From Mesorhabditis belari (lineage: Eukaryota > Nematoda > Chromadorea > Rhabditida > Rhabditidae), in the NCBI GenBank assembly GCA_958450365.1, contig CAUEEP010000889.1:434001-498000 (forward strand): a stretch of DNA of 64,000 nt, given 5' to 3'. Positions within the stretch are counted from its first letter, which is position 1; each line of letters opens with the position of its first letter. Positions 12,744-24,160 of the stretch are shown one piece after another. A program made the position numbers and the translations under genes. The notes under the pieces were generated by a model. That model saw nothing but the letters and a program-made list of their open reading frames with translations. It was not told the DNA's origin and ran no database searches.

Positions 12744-12836
12744 GTCTAGTACAGAGCCAGCCTATCATAGAACCAGCCTATTACAGAGCCAGCTTAGTAT
12801 AGAGCCGGCCTATTATAGAGTCAGCCTAGTATAGAT
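12744..12836. repeat. GAGCCAGCCTATTATA tandem repeat
   Basis: Five imperfect units of about 18 bp. Confidence 0.75.
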
Positions 12837-13225
12837 AGTACAGCCCAGCCCATCTGAACAAAGGCTTAGCTGACTTCTCAGATCAAACAGAATACCTTAT
12901 ATTCCAGTTTTCAAAAGAATTCAGATGCAAATTTTTGTTTAAAGTAAAAGTATTCAGCTTTTGAATTGTAGAAAAGTTCGTTTTTGAAGGTATTGGACTT
13001 TACAATAAGTTAAAGGCTTTACAATAAGTTAAAGGCTTTACAATAGGGTCATAGATTTGATCTAGATCATTGTGCTTGATGTTCTCCATTGAAAAAGACA
13101 TAAAATAGATGTCAAAACATTCATTAACTCATTTATTTGTTTGTTTTGTTGCTTTGTTTAGGGTTAAATGAATGAAATGGAAGAAGCAGTCTAGAAAGAT
13201 TGAAGTTTGGCTAGTCAGGCTAAGC

Positions 13226-13290
13226 TTGAAGCAGAGCTTAGGCTTAGGCTTGGCTTTGCTTGGCTTAGGCTTAGGCTTAGGCTTAGCAGA
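13226..13290 (+). repeat. Degenerate telomere-like tract, TTAGGC on plus strand
   Basis: GCTTAGGCTTAGGCTTGGC, then a second run of three TTAGGC units near 13265-13284. TTAGGC is the nematode telomere repeat. The tract is short and interrupted by TTGGC, so it is interstitial. Confidence 0.6.
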
Positions 13291-13354
13291 GCTTGAAGCA
13301 GAGCTTGAAGCAGAGCTTGAAGCAGAGCTTGAAGCAGAGCTTGAAGCAGAGCTT
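13287..13354. repeat. 12-bp repeat GCTTGAAGCAGA
   Basis: About six units directly after the TTAGGC tract. Confidence 0.9.
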
Positions 13355-13454
13355 AAAGCAAGCCTGACAATCCAGACTAACCCTGATTAGCCAGACTAAC
13401 AAAGCCAAGACCTTAGCCAAGACCTTAGCCAAGACTTTGGCCAGGCCAGCCTTG

Positions 13455-13522
13455 CATAGCATTTTGTAGCATTTTGTAGTACTTTGTAGTACTTTGTAGT
13501 ACTTTGTAGTACTTTGTAGCAT
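13455..13522. repeat. 10-bp repeat TTTGTAGTAC
   Basis: About six units with a TTTGTAGCAT variant. Confidence 0.85.
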
Positions 13523-14030
13523 TTCTTAGGTTCATAGCTTGAAGATAAGAGAAATCATTGTTGTTTAGACAGCTTTCTTCACTCCTCAAAAGCTAAATCA
13601 GCTTTGTCTAAAGCATTATTGTTTTTTTTTTCGATCTCATTCCAAAGCTATATCTCAAATGGAATCTCTTTTCAACGCTTTAAGAGTCTTTAAGTTTATT
13701 TGTTTTCATTCAGATCCCATCCAGCTTTTTTCTAAGCTCTAGCTAAAGCTAAAGAAAGCTAAAGCTAAACAAAAAGCTAAAAGACTTTAAAAGAAAGAAA
13801 AGAGATTTCCAAATTGGTTCTTTTCTCTTTTTGCTTTTTTATCTTCTCACACGATCTCGATTTTAGAGATTTCGGAGGAAAGTGAAAGTGAAAAGGCAAA
13901 TGATCGAATGGAGCAGATCTTTCATCTATTTTATCTTTATTTCTACTGATAAATGACGTGGAATCCTGGCATGAAGCTGAAATGAAACTGGATTTCCATT
14001 TTTCTTCATTAACAATCAAATTGAGCTTTG
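13523..14030. other. AT-rich DNA, no gene seen
   Basis: A short AAAGCTAAAGC repeat near 13740-13790. No supported coding frame. Confidence 0.5.
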
Positions 14031-14092
14031 TAGTTGTACAAGGTGTACAAATTGTACGCCTTGTACAAGGTGTACAAGGTGTACAAATTGCA
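14031..14092. repeat. TTGTACAAGGTGTACAA palindromic words
   Basis: GTACAAGGTGTACAA repeated about four times. Each word is nearly self-complementary. Confidence 0.75.
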
Positions 14093-14267
14093 CCGATGTG
14101 GGCACAGAAATCGTACAGAAGGGTGGCTGTAAAGAACTTTTGAATTTTACAGCAACTTGTCGTTGGGTTTTAAATTCAGAGGTTTTAAATTTAAATTCAG
14201 AGCAGGATTTCACCAACGCCAATCAACGATTTCCATTAGCTCTCTTGCTTTACGTTATCACAAACAG

Positions 14268-14440
14268 CTAAGCCAAGCCAAGCTAAGCAAAGCCAAGCCA
14301 AGCCAAGCCTAAGCCAAGCCAAGCCAAGCTAAGCCAAGCCAAGCCAAGCCAAGCCAAGCCAAGCCAAGCCAAGCCAAGCTAAGCCAAGCCAAGCCAAGCC
14401 AAGCCAAGCTAAGCAAAGCTAAACCAAACCAAACCAAACC
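14268..14440. repeat. AAGCC pentanucleotide array
   Basis: (AAGCC)n with AAGCT, AAGCA and one AAGCCT. It ends in AAACC units. It is compositionally close to the GCCTAA tract at 15.3 kb. Confidence 0.93.
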
Positions 14441-15080
14441 AATCAGCTCTCTTTCAAACCATGTCCCTAAGCAAGAAAAGTCGATCTTGATAACGAAGAT
14501 CTTGTGCTTATCGCTATAGAATAGTTAGAACCTATCCGATAGTCCGATACAGATCCAAAAATTCTTAGCACAGCTTTTCCAGGCTTAGATTTAGTTTACT
14601 TCTAAAAGCTTGCTAGCATTTCCAAGTGTTCAAGCCGAATTTCAAGCCGAATATTTCAAAAGTGCAGCTTTGAACTTCTCACTCTCGACTCTTTTACCTT
14701 CAATCAAAAGATCATTCATTCATTCATTCATTCATTCATTCATTTCGGCATTCTTTTCCTAATATTTCGATCATCCTTTGTTTAATGGCAAAATCTAAAA
14801 AAGAAATGTTTCTTTGTCAAAAGAAAAATCGAGAAAAAGCGCTTTTTTTTATGAGTTCACTATAGAGAAAAGCGAAAAAGTGCTATTGGCGATTTTTTTT
14901 GCCATTTTGAAGGACATTTATAGCATTTTAAAACAAAAGAATTCCTTTTTTCTGATCAATTCGAAAGTTTTACAGCTTTAAAATAGTGTTAGAGCTGGAA
15001 TAGCTGAAGAATTTCGAGTCAAAACTTTACTAGCCAGACTGAGATTGCTCTGAGTATAAAACGTACTAAAAAGAGGCTGC
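14441..15080. other. AT-rich intergenic DNA
   Basis: It contains a (CATT)n run at 14704-14744. No gene or RNA recognised. Confidence 0.5.
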
Positions 15081-15084
15081 TAGT

Positions 15085-15190
15085 GTTGAGCGGAGTGTTG
15101 CGTGGAGTGTTGCGCGGAGTGTTGAGCGGAGTGTTGCGTGGAGTGTTGCGTGGAGTGTTGCGCGGAGTGTTGCGTGGAGTGTTGAGTTTT
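15085..15190. repeat. 12-bp repeat GGAGTGTTGCGT
   Basis: About eight units with GCGT, GCGC and GAGC variants. Confidence 0.9.
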
Positions 15191-15324
15191 CGAGCCTTTT
15201 ATTGTTGAAAGTTGTTTAAATGATCTTATGACCAGTAAATGTTATTTTTTGGTTAAACTTTTTAGTTATCTTGTAGAAGTCGATAGTTTCATAGCCTCTA
15301 ATTACTAAAGTTTCTAATTTACCT

Positions 15325-15462
15325 AAGTCTAAGCCTGAGCCTAAGCCTAAGCCTAAGCCTAAGCCTATGCCTAAGCCTGAGTCTAAGCCTAAGCCTAAGC
15401 CTAAGCATGAGCCTAAGCCTAAGCATGAGCCTATGCCTGAGCCTAAGCCTAAGCCTAAGCCC
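15325..15462 (-). repeat. Degenerate telomere-like tract, GCCTAA on plus strand
   Basis: About 22 hexamers, mostly GCCTAA, with GCCTGA, GCCTAT and GCATGA variants. This is the C-strand of the nematode (TTAGGC)n telomere repeat, in the orientation opposite to the tract at 13.23 kb. Confidence 0.7.
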
Positions 15463-15624
15463 TGACTTGTTTAAATGATCTTATGCTAGTAAATGTTATC
15501 TTTTTAGTTATCTAATAAGAATCCAGAATCGAAATCCGGAATCCGAAATCCAATAAAATACAAGTCACATAAATACAATCAAAATCGTTCCCCAGTCAAT
15601 CGCAACTCCAGCTCACTTTGTAAA

Positions 15625-15700
15625 CGCTCTAGTAAACTCTAGTAAACTCTAGTAAACTCTAGTAAACTCTAGTAAACTCTAGTAAACTCTAGTAAACTCA
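15625..15700. repeat. 10-bp repeat CTCTAGTAAA
   Basis: Seven to eight perfect units. A related CTCTAGCAAAAGAAAGAA repeat follows at 15760-15815. Confidence 0.93.
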
Positions 15701-15815
15701 ATAAGTAAAGCGTTTTATACCCAAACGAGTTTATTTTCAACGCTGTAAAGATGATTTTAGGACTCTAGTAAAAGAAAGAACTCTAGCAAAAGAAAGAACT
15801 CTAGCAAAAGAAAGA

Positions 15816-16385
15816 ACTCTTGTAGAAATCAGGAAATCCTTTAAAGCCTTTTTAAAAGCGTTTTTAAAAGCCTCTAATTACTAAAAGCGATCGAGAAATG
15901 TGGATATAAAGCTTTGTGAAACGCTTCGACTCAAATACAACAGGGATCCAAGTTCCGTAACGACTCGCCAACTATCGAAGTTCCCAACAGTTCCCTAACG
16001 ACTCGCCAACTATCGAACAGCCATCCCAACCCCCCAGGCACGATCATTTCCCAGTTCTTTCCCAGTTCTTTCCCAGTTCCTTCCCAGTTAATCACTTTCA
16101 AACTTCTCTCAGCCTTTACCCAAATTTTCAAGGCTATTTTCTTTCTTTCTTAAGACAAAAAAAACAAAAAAAAAGCTTAAAAAGAGCTGATTGAAGAGGA
16201 GGTTTCAATTACATTTCGAAAGAGAAAAACTTTAAAAGAAAAAAAGGAAAAAAAACTGAAAAAAGCTTTGCCATTTACACACACTCTTTAGGGGAAAAAG
16301 GGGAAAAGGGAAAGACAAAAAAAAACTGTATAGAACTCGTTACGGGGGAAATCACTTAGATTCTTAGATAGACAATGTTTTTTTG
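15816..16385. other. Intergenic DNA, no gene seen
   Basis: It contains a CTTTCCCAGTT triplet repeat near 16050-16085 and a duplicated ACGACTCGCCAACTATCGAA word near 15960 and 16000. Confidence 0.5.
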
Positions 16386-16389
16386 AAGT

Positions 16390-16690
16390 TGGATTGGATT
16401 GAAGTTGGGATGAAGTTGGGATGAAGTTGGATTGGAGTTGGATTGGAGTTGGATTGGAGTTGGATTGGAGTTGGATTGGAGTTGGATTGAAGTTGGATTG
16501 GAGTTGGATTGGAGTTGGAGTTGGAGTTGGATTTCCTTTAGTTCAGCTTACAGCTTAGCCTGTCAGCCTAGCTTAGCCTGTCAGCCTAGCTTAGCCTGTC
16601 AACCTAGCTTAGCCTGTCAGCTTAGCTTAGCCTGTCAGCCTAGCTTAGCCTGTCAACCTAGCTTAGCCTGTCAGCTTAGCTTAGCTTAGC
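16390..16690. repeat. Two minisatellites: GGAGTTGGATT, then TTAGCCTGTCAGCCTAGC
   Basis: 16390-16532 is an 11-12-bp repeat. 16553-16690 is an 18-bp repeat of about seven units. The joint open frame across them is a repeat artefact. Confidence 0.92.
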
Positions 16691-16967
16691 TGTCAGCTCT
16701 CAGCTGTGAGTGTTCAAATTCTTAGAATTCTTTTAGAATTTTGCTTTTTAAAGCAAAGCTCGGACTTTAAGGCTAAAAATTTCGATACTGAAATGGAAAA
16801 CGATTTCGAGAGTTTAGCGTTGAGCTAGTTGGAGTGCAGATTGGATATTGGAGGGTTTGAGTTTTTAGTTCTAGCATAGCTTTGGAAGGGGTAGAGCTTG
16901 ACTAGAAAGGAAATAGGCTAAAGTTTTCGTTATTTAATTGGAGTACAGCTGGGTAGGCAAAAGATTA

Positions 16968-17245
16968 GAGTCTAGAAAGAAGCAAATCTAGAAACAGCTC
17001 TAGAAACAAATCTAGAAACAGCTCTAGAAACAAATCTAGAAACAGATCTAAAAAGTTTTGAGTAACTGAGTAGCTAAAGGAAAGCTTACAAGCTCTAGCT
17101 TCAGCTTACAGCTTCAGCTTATAGCTTCAGCTTATAGCTTCAGCTTATAGCTTCAGCTTATAGCTTCAGCTTATAGCTTCAGCTTATAGCTTACAGTTGT
17201 AACTTACAGCTATAGCTTGTAGCTTACAACTTGTAGCTTACAAAC
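16968..17245. repeat. CTAGAAACA and AGCTTATAGCTTC minisatellites
   Basis: 16968-17050 carries CTAGAAACAGCT/AAAT units. 17092-17200 carries a 13-bp AGCTTATAGCTTC repeat that decays into related words to 17245. Confidence 0.85.
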
Positions 17246-17950
17246 CTTATTGCTAAGCACTAATCGTTCCTCTATCTCTAGAGTCATCAATCTCTCGATC
17301 AGATCGGTTCGGATTTTTGCGTGGGTAAGCTTGTCACCATTGAAATCTAAGCTAATGCTCAAAAACTAAGAGAACATCGAAAAGCGAGAACATTAGCCAA
17401 GTGAAAGTCAGCTTTCTTAGCTTTCTTATTGGATTTAGCAGTGTTTTTCTATCTTTTCTATCTGGCTCTAAATATCTAGAGAAGATTTTCATTCTTCTGT
17501 ACCTCTAGAGCTTTATCCAATATCTCTAATATCCAGTTCTAGCTCTAGCTCTACCCTTTAGCCTTTAGCCTGACTCTCTCAGCCGTTCTATCTCTCTTTT
17601 GCCTCATCTCTAACATCTCTAACATCGAGCTGAATCTTCCAGCATCATAGCTTTAGTCTTGATCTCTCCAACTCCTTTCTAATCTCTCTTCAACTCTCTC
17701 ATTTTCTACCCATCTCATCTCTCATTGAAGTCTTTCCTCCAAATCTCATTCCACAGCTTTCCTGTGTCTCAGTGAAGTCTCTATCTATCATCAAAAGCTT
17801 TCAAGATCTCTGATCAGCATTGTCGTGAGCATTGTCATGAGCTTTCTCATCTCTCTACATTTCTTGATCTCCTAGATTCATTCCCCGACATTCTCTAGCT
17901 TTTCCTTAAAACTCTTTCCTCCTTTACGCTTATTCTCTGCCTCTTCAGAG
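17246..17950. other. TC-rich intergenic DNA upstream of collagen gene 2
   Basis: Many ATCTCT and CTCTA words. No coding frame is supported. Confidence 0.5.
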
Positions 17951-17954
17951 TCTC

Positions 17955-18032
17955 TCCATTCCACCTTCTTCCTCTTCTTCCTCTTCTTCCTCTTCTTTCT
18001 CTTCTTTCTCTTCCTCCTCTTCCTCCTCTTCT

Positions 18033-18064
<32 letters not shown>

Positions 18065-18120
18065 CTCTTCTCCATCTTCTTTCTCTTCTCCATCTTCTTT
18101 CTCTTCTTCCTCTTCTACTC
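17955..18120. repeat. Polypyrimidine CTTCTTCCTCTT tract
   Basis: Almost pure C/T on the plus strand over about 165 bp. It lies about 170 bp before the TATA box of collagen gene 2. Polypurine/polypyrimidine mirror tracts of this kind can form triplex DNA. Confidence 0.9.
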
Positions 18121-18286
18121 ACTATTCTGTATCTCGAGGTAGCCTCTAATCTGGAATCTCTCATGAATCTCTAATGAATCTCTGATGAATCTACCATTGT
18201 CTATAACTCTCTTTCCCGCCCGTTACAGCCTTAAGGGGTTCAAGTTCATGCCAGCCCCAGGGTCGACCCTTCCCCCTTCCCCGCCC

Positions 18287-18294
18287 TATATAAA
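18287..18294 (+). promoter_or_regulatory. TATA box of collagen gene 2
   Basis: TATATAAA, 72 bp before the collagen gene 2 ATG, in an unusually C-rich stretch. Confidence 0.75.
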
Positions 18295-18365
18295 CCCATT
18301 CATTCCGAGGTTAGGTCAGCGGCTGTTGTCTTTCCACAGCTTTCTCTTTACATTCCTTCGCAAAC

Positions 18366-20425
18366 ATGAACTCCAACGACGAGAAGCAGGCCTACCGAGA
18401 GGCGGAAAGCCTTCGCCGAATCGCTTTTGCCGGTGTTGCCATCAGGTAAAGCTGTTTGCTGGGCTTTCTTTTGATACGGCTTTCTTTTACGGCTAATCTG
18501 GAAGTCACTTGAGTGGTTAAGCTGTTTGGATGGGGTTACTTGAAAGTTTGTTTCGAACTCATTTCAAGGATCCGAGTCCAGGCGATTTCTTGGCTCTACG
18601 CTAACATTTCTGAAATCCTTTCGATATCTAGATGCTATCTGGATGTCACACATGGCTAAGAGTCTATTTTTAAAACTTCAATCCCAATAAAAACCTCTAG
18701 GGTAGACGGTAGACTACAGTAATCCAGACCAGACTTGGTTTACTGTAGTCTACCGTAGTCTACCGTAGTCTACCGTACTCCCAATCCGTCTTTTATCAGT
18801 TTACAATAGTTTCTACAGTACTAAAATACTAAATAACATCAAGGCACCATTTAAACAGCGCCCAGGAATCCCTAAACCTTTACCAAACCATTTCATCCGC
18901 CCAGCTGCGTCTACAGTAACTTTTTGTACTCGCAAAGCGCAATCTGGATGTCACACAAGACTATAGGGTACATAGCTGCTAAATTAGTTGAAAGGTTACA
19001 ACCTCCTAGCAACGCTCGCTCCTTACCTCCGCATTTTATCCACTTTACCCATCCTACAGTAACTTTTGCGCGCTGCCAAACACCAAGCTGGATGTCACAG
19101 AGCACTCTCCATTGCATAAACCCTTCAACTTTCCCCATTTCAGCACCGTCGCCACGCTGACTTGCATTGTGGCCATTCCGGCTCTTTACAACTATATGCA
19201 ACACGTTCAATCGTCGCTTCAGACCGAGGTTTGTCAGCTGTAGTCTACGGGATGGTTACTGTAGCTTATTAAACTAAGCTACTGTAGCTGTAGGCTGCTG
19301 TAGCTATGGATTACTGTAGCTTTGTTGAATCAAATCAAATCAAATCTAAAAACTCAGGTGGAATTCTGCAAACACCGCACTGACGGCCTTTTCCAACAAT
19401 ACGAACGAATGCAAGTGGTGAAAGGAGTTCGCGGAAAGATGATTGCCAAGAGGCAAGCCGGATACGATAGCCCAGTAGAGGCGCCGAAACCTGGCGGCTA
19501 CGATTCAGCTGTGGCAAGCACTGGAGCCGAGGCTGGCGGTGGATCGTGCTGCTCGTGCGGAGTTGGAGAGGCTGGTGAGTGGAATTGAAAAGATGCTTGA
19601 AAAGAATCCCAATTCTAGGACCCGCTGGACCTCCCGGAGATGATGGAAATGATGGACAAGATGGAGCTCCAGGAGACAACGGACAAGACGGAGAGGATGC
19701 TGCTCCTGATGCTCAGCCATCTGCTGACGATTTCTGCTTTGATTGCCCAGCTGGACCTCCCGGAGCTGCTGGAAATGCTGGACCAAAGGTGGGATTACTG
19801 TAGCTGACTGTACTAGTACAGAGTCTATTTCTAGGGACCTAACGGAAACCCTGGAGGTGATGGACAACCCGGACCTGACGGACAACCCGGTCAAGATGGA
19901 GCTCCTGGACCCCAAGGACCACCTGGACAGGATGGAGCTGCTGGACAACCAGGAGACAAGGGACCTGATGGAACTGTGTCTGAGGTGCCTGCCCCAGCTG
20001 GACCACCTGGAGCACCAGGACCCCAAGGACAGCCTGGAGCCGATGGACAGCCTGGAGCTCCTGGAGGACCTGGACAAGATGGACCACAGGTGAGACAGTT
20101 GAAGCTTTATGATGACTGATGCAATTCCTAGGGACCACCTGGAGACAATGGAAACGATGGACAACCCGGACAGCCTGGACAAGACGGAAATGATGGAGAG
20201 GCTGGACCACAAGGAAACGGAGGTCAGAGAGGGGCCTTGAAAGGAGCCTTGAAAGGAGCTGGATAAGATTTCTGATCTAGAATTTGATTATCTTAGGATT
20301 TGAGATAGGATTATTGTATTCTGGAAGTCACTGGATAAGATTTTAATTTCTAAAAGAATGATTCCAAACAATTTTCAGGTGGCTGCGACCATTGCCCACC
20401 CCCAAGAACCGCTCCCGGATACTAG
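18366..20425 (+). CDS. Nematode cuticle collagen, gene 2 (314 aa, 7 exons)
   Basis: Paralogue of gene 1. Exons: 18366-18445, 19144-19228, 19358-19574, 19619-19788, 19835-20089, 20132-20222, 20379-20425. All junctions are GT-AG with consistent phases. N-terminus [18 protein letters not shown], then the same [26 protein letters not shown] anchor. A dibasic site, MIAKR, is followed by QAGYDSP. Cysteine clusters are CCSCG, FCFDC and CDHC. Gly-X-Y exons of 170 and 255 bp have exactly the same lengths as in genes 1 and 3. It differs from gene 1 in an extra phase-1 intron before the [13 protein letters not shown] exon, shared with gene 3. Intron 1 carries the same TACAGTAACTTTT...CTGGATGTCACA blocks as gene 1. 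Exons 4-6 have a near-identical copy at 29.12 kb. Confidence 0.94.
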
Positions 20426-20504
20426 AGAATGGATCGATTACCGTATACCCATTCTCTTGTTGCTCAAATCGTTTTGTTTGTACAGCAGCAGTAGTAGCAG
20501 TGAA

Positions 20505-20510
20505 AATAAA
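20505..20510 (+). other. Poly(A) signal of collagen gene 2
   Basis: AATAAA, 80 bp after the stop. A second AATAAA lies near 20639. Confidence 0.6.
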
Positions 20511-20689
20511 CTATTCGGGTATTCTTTGGAGAAAGTGATCGCAAAGCAAAGTGGAGCTTCTAAAGCAGCAAGGAGCTTCTAAAGCATTACAGACGCACAT
20601 TTCACTCCAGTTTCTGGCATTTTGGTAACTTTTAATAGAATAAAGTTTAGCAAAAACAGCTTAAGCTTTAATAAATCTCATTTTCTAGT

Positions 20690-20935
20690 TTCGGATAAGC
20701 GAATGGCCACAAATGGCCGCAAATGGCCGCCGTCAAATGCAACCAAATGCAATCAAATGCAATCGGGCGTACAGTTGCGTCGTTGTTAATTTTGATTGGC
20801 TGAATGTTTGAATGGAGTTGAAATCTACGGATCTCAGCCATGAGAGCTTGAGCTTGAAAGCCATGAGAGCTTGAAAGCCATGAGAACTTGAAAGCCATGA
20901 GAGCTTGAAACTCTCATGGCTTAGCAAAAACTTTA
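20690..20935. repeat. Short repeats: AATGGCCGCA, AATGCAATCA, CATGAGAGCTTGAAAGC
   Basis: 20703-20762 carries CAAATGGCC and AAATGCAA words. 20837-20925 carries a 17-bp repeat. The whole is followed by AT-rich DNA without a gene up to 21178. Confidence 0.75.
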
Positions 20936-21177
20936 GTAATACTACGACAATCAGTAAAGTAGATTCAGAGCATAAGTATCGAATTTGATTGTTAGAATTT
21001 CTGTTATTCTAGCTTCTTTTGGGTAAATGTTTCAGTTTATCCGTTTGGAACATCGAATGAAATAAAAGAAATGAAAGCAATGAAAGCAATGAAAAAGCAA
21101 AAGCTCTTGTCATACTTTCGATTTTCTTTCCTTTCCTTGTCTCACTTTTTTCAATTCATTACCTGGAGTCAATAAAA

Positions 21178-21312
21178 AGAAAAGGAAGGGAAAGGAAGGG
21201 AAAGAAAGGGAAAGAAAGGGAAGAAAAGGAAAGAAAGGAAAGAAAGGGAAGAAAAGGAAAGAAAAGGAAGGGAAAGGGAAGAAAAGGAAAGAAAAGGAAA
21301 GGAAAGAAAAAG
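21178..21312. repeat. Polypurine GGAAAGAAAAGGAAAG tract
   Basis: Almost pure A/G on the plus strand over about 135 bp. Confidence 0.92.
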
Positions 21313-21599
21313 ATCGGAAAAAGTTCTGACTTGATTTTTTACTGAAAGAAAAGGTTTATTGGTATGTTTTTGATAAAGGATTATCGTATCCTTGAAAGCA
21401 AATGAGCTTTTTAAACTTTAATCATCTCAATGTTTGATGTATTGAATACAAAAAGATTACCGAGTTCTACATCCCAAAAATCTTAACAACCATCCACAAC
21501 AATGGTTAACATTCTTTTATCGACTTTATACCTAAAGTACGATTGTTCTGTAATTTTAACCTAAGTCCTAGCCGTCGTAGCCTGTCTTGGAGTCTCGGC

Positions 21600-21780
21600 T
21601 AGATAAGAGTCTTGTCTAGATAGGAGCCTTGTCTAGATAGGAGCCTTGTCTAGATAGGAGCCTTGTCTAGATAGGAGCCTTGTCTAGAATGGAACCTTGT
21701 CTAGATTGGAGTCTTGTCTAGATTGGAGTCTTGTCTAGATTGGAGCCTTGTCTCCTAGTCGCCTAGTCTCCTAGTCTCCT
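21600..21780. repeat. 17-bp repeat GATAGGAGCCTTGTCTA
   Basis: About nine units. They decay into CTAGTCGCCTAGTCTC words that run straight into the tRNA-like B box at 21788. Confidence 0.9.
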
Positions 21781-21787
21781 AGTGAAC

Positions 21788-21826
21788 GGTTCGATCCCAG
21801 CGGCTAAAAACATTGGTTCTTTTTTT
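21788..21826 (+). ncRNA. tRNA B-box remnant with T-run
   Basis: GGTTCGATCCC (21788-21798) is a perfect pol III B box. It is followed 20 bp later by a T-run that could end pol III transcription. There is no convincing A box or cloverleaf upstream, only CTAGTCGCC words, so this is a tRNA-derived remnant at best. Confidence 0.35.
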
Positions 21827-22074
21827 CCATTATTATGGGTTTTTTCTTAGCAACATTTGGGTAATAGGGGTAATTTCAGAAAACAAATTTCCTTCGTTGT
21901 ATTGTAATTCGTTATTCGTGTCGAATAAATAGACTTTCTACTTTTTTAAACACTCTGATATTTAATATTTAATATCTAATATCTAATATTTAAACTATTC
22001 ACACTTTTCAAAAGATTTGAATATAATATAAAAGAAAACGGGATTCTAGAACACTCTACATAAGATTTTATGTT

Positions 22075-23085
22075 ATGATCTTATCCAATCACCGAATAGC
22101 ACATAGTACAGCTATGGGAATTGTAGGGTGACATCCAGATAGACGAAATCGTCTTAAATCTCTATAGCCTATAGTCTTAAATTCTTAGAAATTAGCGTCA
22201 ACTCGTAGCTACAGTAATCCCATCACTGTATACAGAGATAGTGCATAGTACAGCTATGGAAATTGTAGTGTGACATCCAGATGGGCGAAATCGCCTTAAA
22301 TCTCTATAGGCTATAGTCTTAAATTCTTTGAAATTAGCGTCAACTCGTAGCTACAGTAATCCCATCACTGTATACAGAGATAGTGCATAGTATAACTATG
22401 GAAATTGTAGTGTGACATCCAGATAGACGAAATCGCCTTAAATCTCTATAGCCTATAGTCTTAAATTCTTTGAAATTAGCGTCAACTCGTAGCTACAGTA
22501 ATCCCATCACTGTATACAGAGATAGTGCATAGTACAGCTATGGAAATTGTAGTGTGACATCCAGATAGACGAAATCGCCTTAAATCTCTATAGCCTATAG
22601 TCTTAAATTCTTTGAAATTAGCGTCAACTCGTAGCTACAGAATCCCACACTGTATACAGAGATAGTGCATAGTACAGCTATGGAAATTGTAGTGTGACAT
22701 CCAGATAGACGAAATCGCCTTAAATCTCTATAGCCTATAGTCTTAAATTCTTTGAAATTAGCGTCAACTCGTAGCTACAGTAATCCCATCACTGTATACA
22801 GAGATAGTGCATAGTACAGCTATGGGAATTGTAGTGTGACATCCAGATGGGCGAAATCGCCTTAAATCTCTATAGGCTATAGTCTTAAATTCTTTGAAAT
22901 TAGCGTCAACTCGTAGCTACAGTAATCCCATCACTGTATACAGAGATAGTGCATAGTATAACTATGGAAATTGTAGTGTGACATCCAGATAGACGAAATC
23001 GCCTTAAATCTCTATAGCCTATAGTCTTAAATTCTTTGAAATTAGCGTCAACTCGTAGCTACAGTAATCCCTATTACATAACTGT
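22075..23085 (+). repeat. 142-bp satellite, 7 head-to-tail copies (forward)
   Basis: GTGACATCCAG recurs at 22128, 22270, 22412, 22554, 22694, 22836 and 22978, that is every 142 bp (one copy 140). Each unit holds TAGCTACAGTAATCCCATCA, a CACTGTATACAGAGATAGTG imperfect palindrome and AATTGTAGTGTGACATCCAG. The copies differ at only a few positions. The same unit occurs inverted at 24765-25185 and 26040-26400. Confidence 0.96.
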
Positions 23086-23635
23086 GCTATAACGTGTAAG
23101 TACAGTATAGAAATTGTAGTGTGCCCTCCAGATATAAGAAATAAACTCTAAAAAGTATTCGTAATGGTGTTAGATTTTTAGAAATTAACGCCAACACCTA
23201 ACTACAGTGATCCCTATTGGAAACAGCTGGAGATGCCAATAGCTGGAGATTATGGAGATGCCAATACTTTTTATGCTTTATGGGACGATGTTTATGCTCC
23301 TTCATGGTCCTCCATGGCCTAGAAGATCAGTCACATTTTTGATTTCTCGCCTTTCTTTGTCTTTCTTTTTTTGATTCATTCGACTTTTCGACTTTTCGAC
23401 TCAGCCTTTTGGATCGGAGAAAAGTTCGGATTTTTTCTGATGCGCCGATCGATCCGATCAATTCGCCTCAATTCTCGATTCAAGAGCCGACTCAAGAATT
23501 TTGAAGAGCCTATCTAATGGAAATTGATCGGTATTGATACTCTAAGCAAACAACTCAGCAAAAAAGTCAGCCAAATCTTTGCCAGAGAAAATGGTCTTGC
23601 TAGACCAGATTTCTAACGACTTGTTCTGCACTTTC
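23086..23635. other. Diverged satellite edge and unique DNA
   Basis: 23086-23215 is a diverged satellite copy with GTGTGCCCTCCAGATA in place of the usual motif. It also carries TAGTTAGGTGTTGGCG-type words shared with the collagen gene 3 intron (complement near 25920). The remainder has no recognisable feature. Confidence 0.6.
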
Positions 23636-23638
23636 ACT

Positions 23639-23760
23639 TGAATGGAGCCTTGGATCGAGCCTTGGATGGAGTCTTGGATCGAGCCTTGGATGGAGCCTTG
23701 GATGGAGCCTTGGATGGAGCCTTGGATGGAGTCTTGGATGGAGCCTTGGATTGAGCGCTA
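23639..23760. repeat. 12-bp repeat CCTTGGATGGAG
   Basis: About ten units with ATCGAG and AGTC variants. Confidence 0.9.
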
Positions 23761-23797
23761 GGGATTCAGCTCTTAACCCTGTACTATCTGCTTACTA

Positions 23798-23939
23798 CAG
23801 TCAAACCTCGATTTAACGACACTCTCGATTTAGTGATGTCAATTTTTAAGTCCCTTGGAAGCTTACCTTATAAATGCGTTTGATTTAACAATAGAGCTTT
23901 TAATAATGCTTTGATAATTGTTAAATCGATGTTTAACAG
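23798..23939. mobile_element. Small MITE with Tigger/pogo-like inverted repeats
   Basis: The left end CAGTCAAACCTCGATTTAAC and the complement of the right end, CTGTTAAACATCGATTTAAC, are imperfect inverted repeats. TA lies on both outer sides. The 142-bp length and lack of coding fit a non-autonomous pogo/Tigger-type element. Confidence 0.6.
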
Positions 23940-23989
23940 TATTTATTCTAGTGAATAAAGTGAATGATTCTAGTGAATGATTTTGAGAG

Positions 23990-24160
23990 CTTAAAATAAA
24001 GAGCTTAGAATCAAGAGCTTAATCAAGAGCTTAGAATCAAGAGCTTAGAATAAAGAGCTTAGAATCAAGAGCTTAGAATAAAGAGCTTGGAATCAAGAGC
24101 TTAGAATCAAGAGCTTAGAATCAAGAGCTTAGAATAAAGAGCTTAGAATAAAGAGCTTAA
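23990..24160. repeat. 14-bp repeat GAGCTTAGAATCAA
   Basis: About twelve units with AATAAA and AATCAA variants. Confidence 0.92.

Noticed and set aside
12047..12802. 251-residue plus-strand frame
   Set aside because: Two thirds is the CCTTGC array. The N-terminal part has no domain, splice evidence or promoter.
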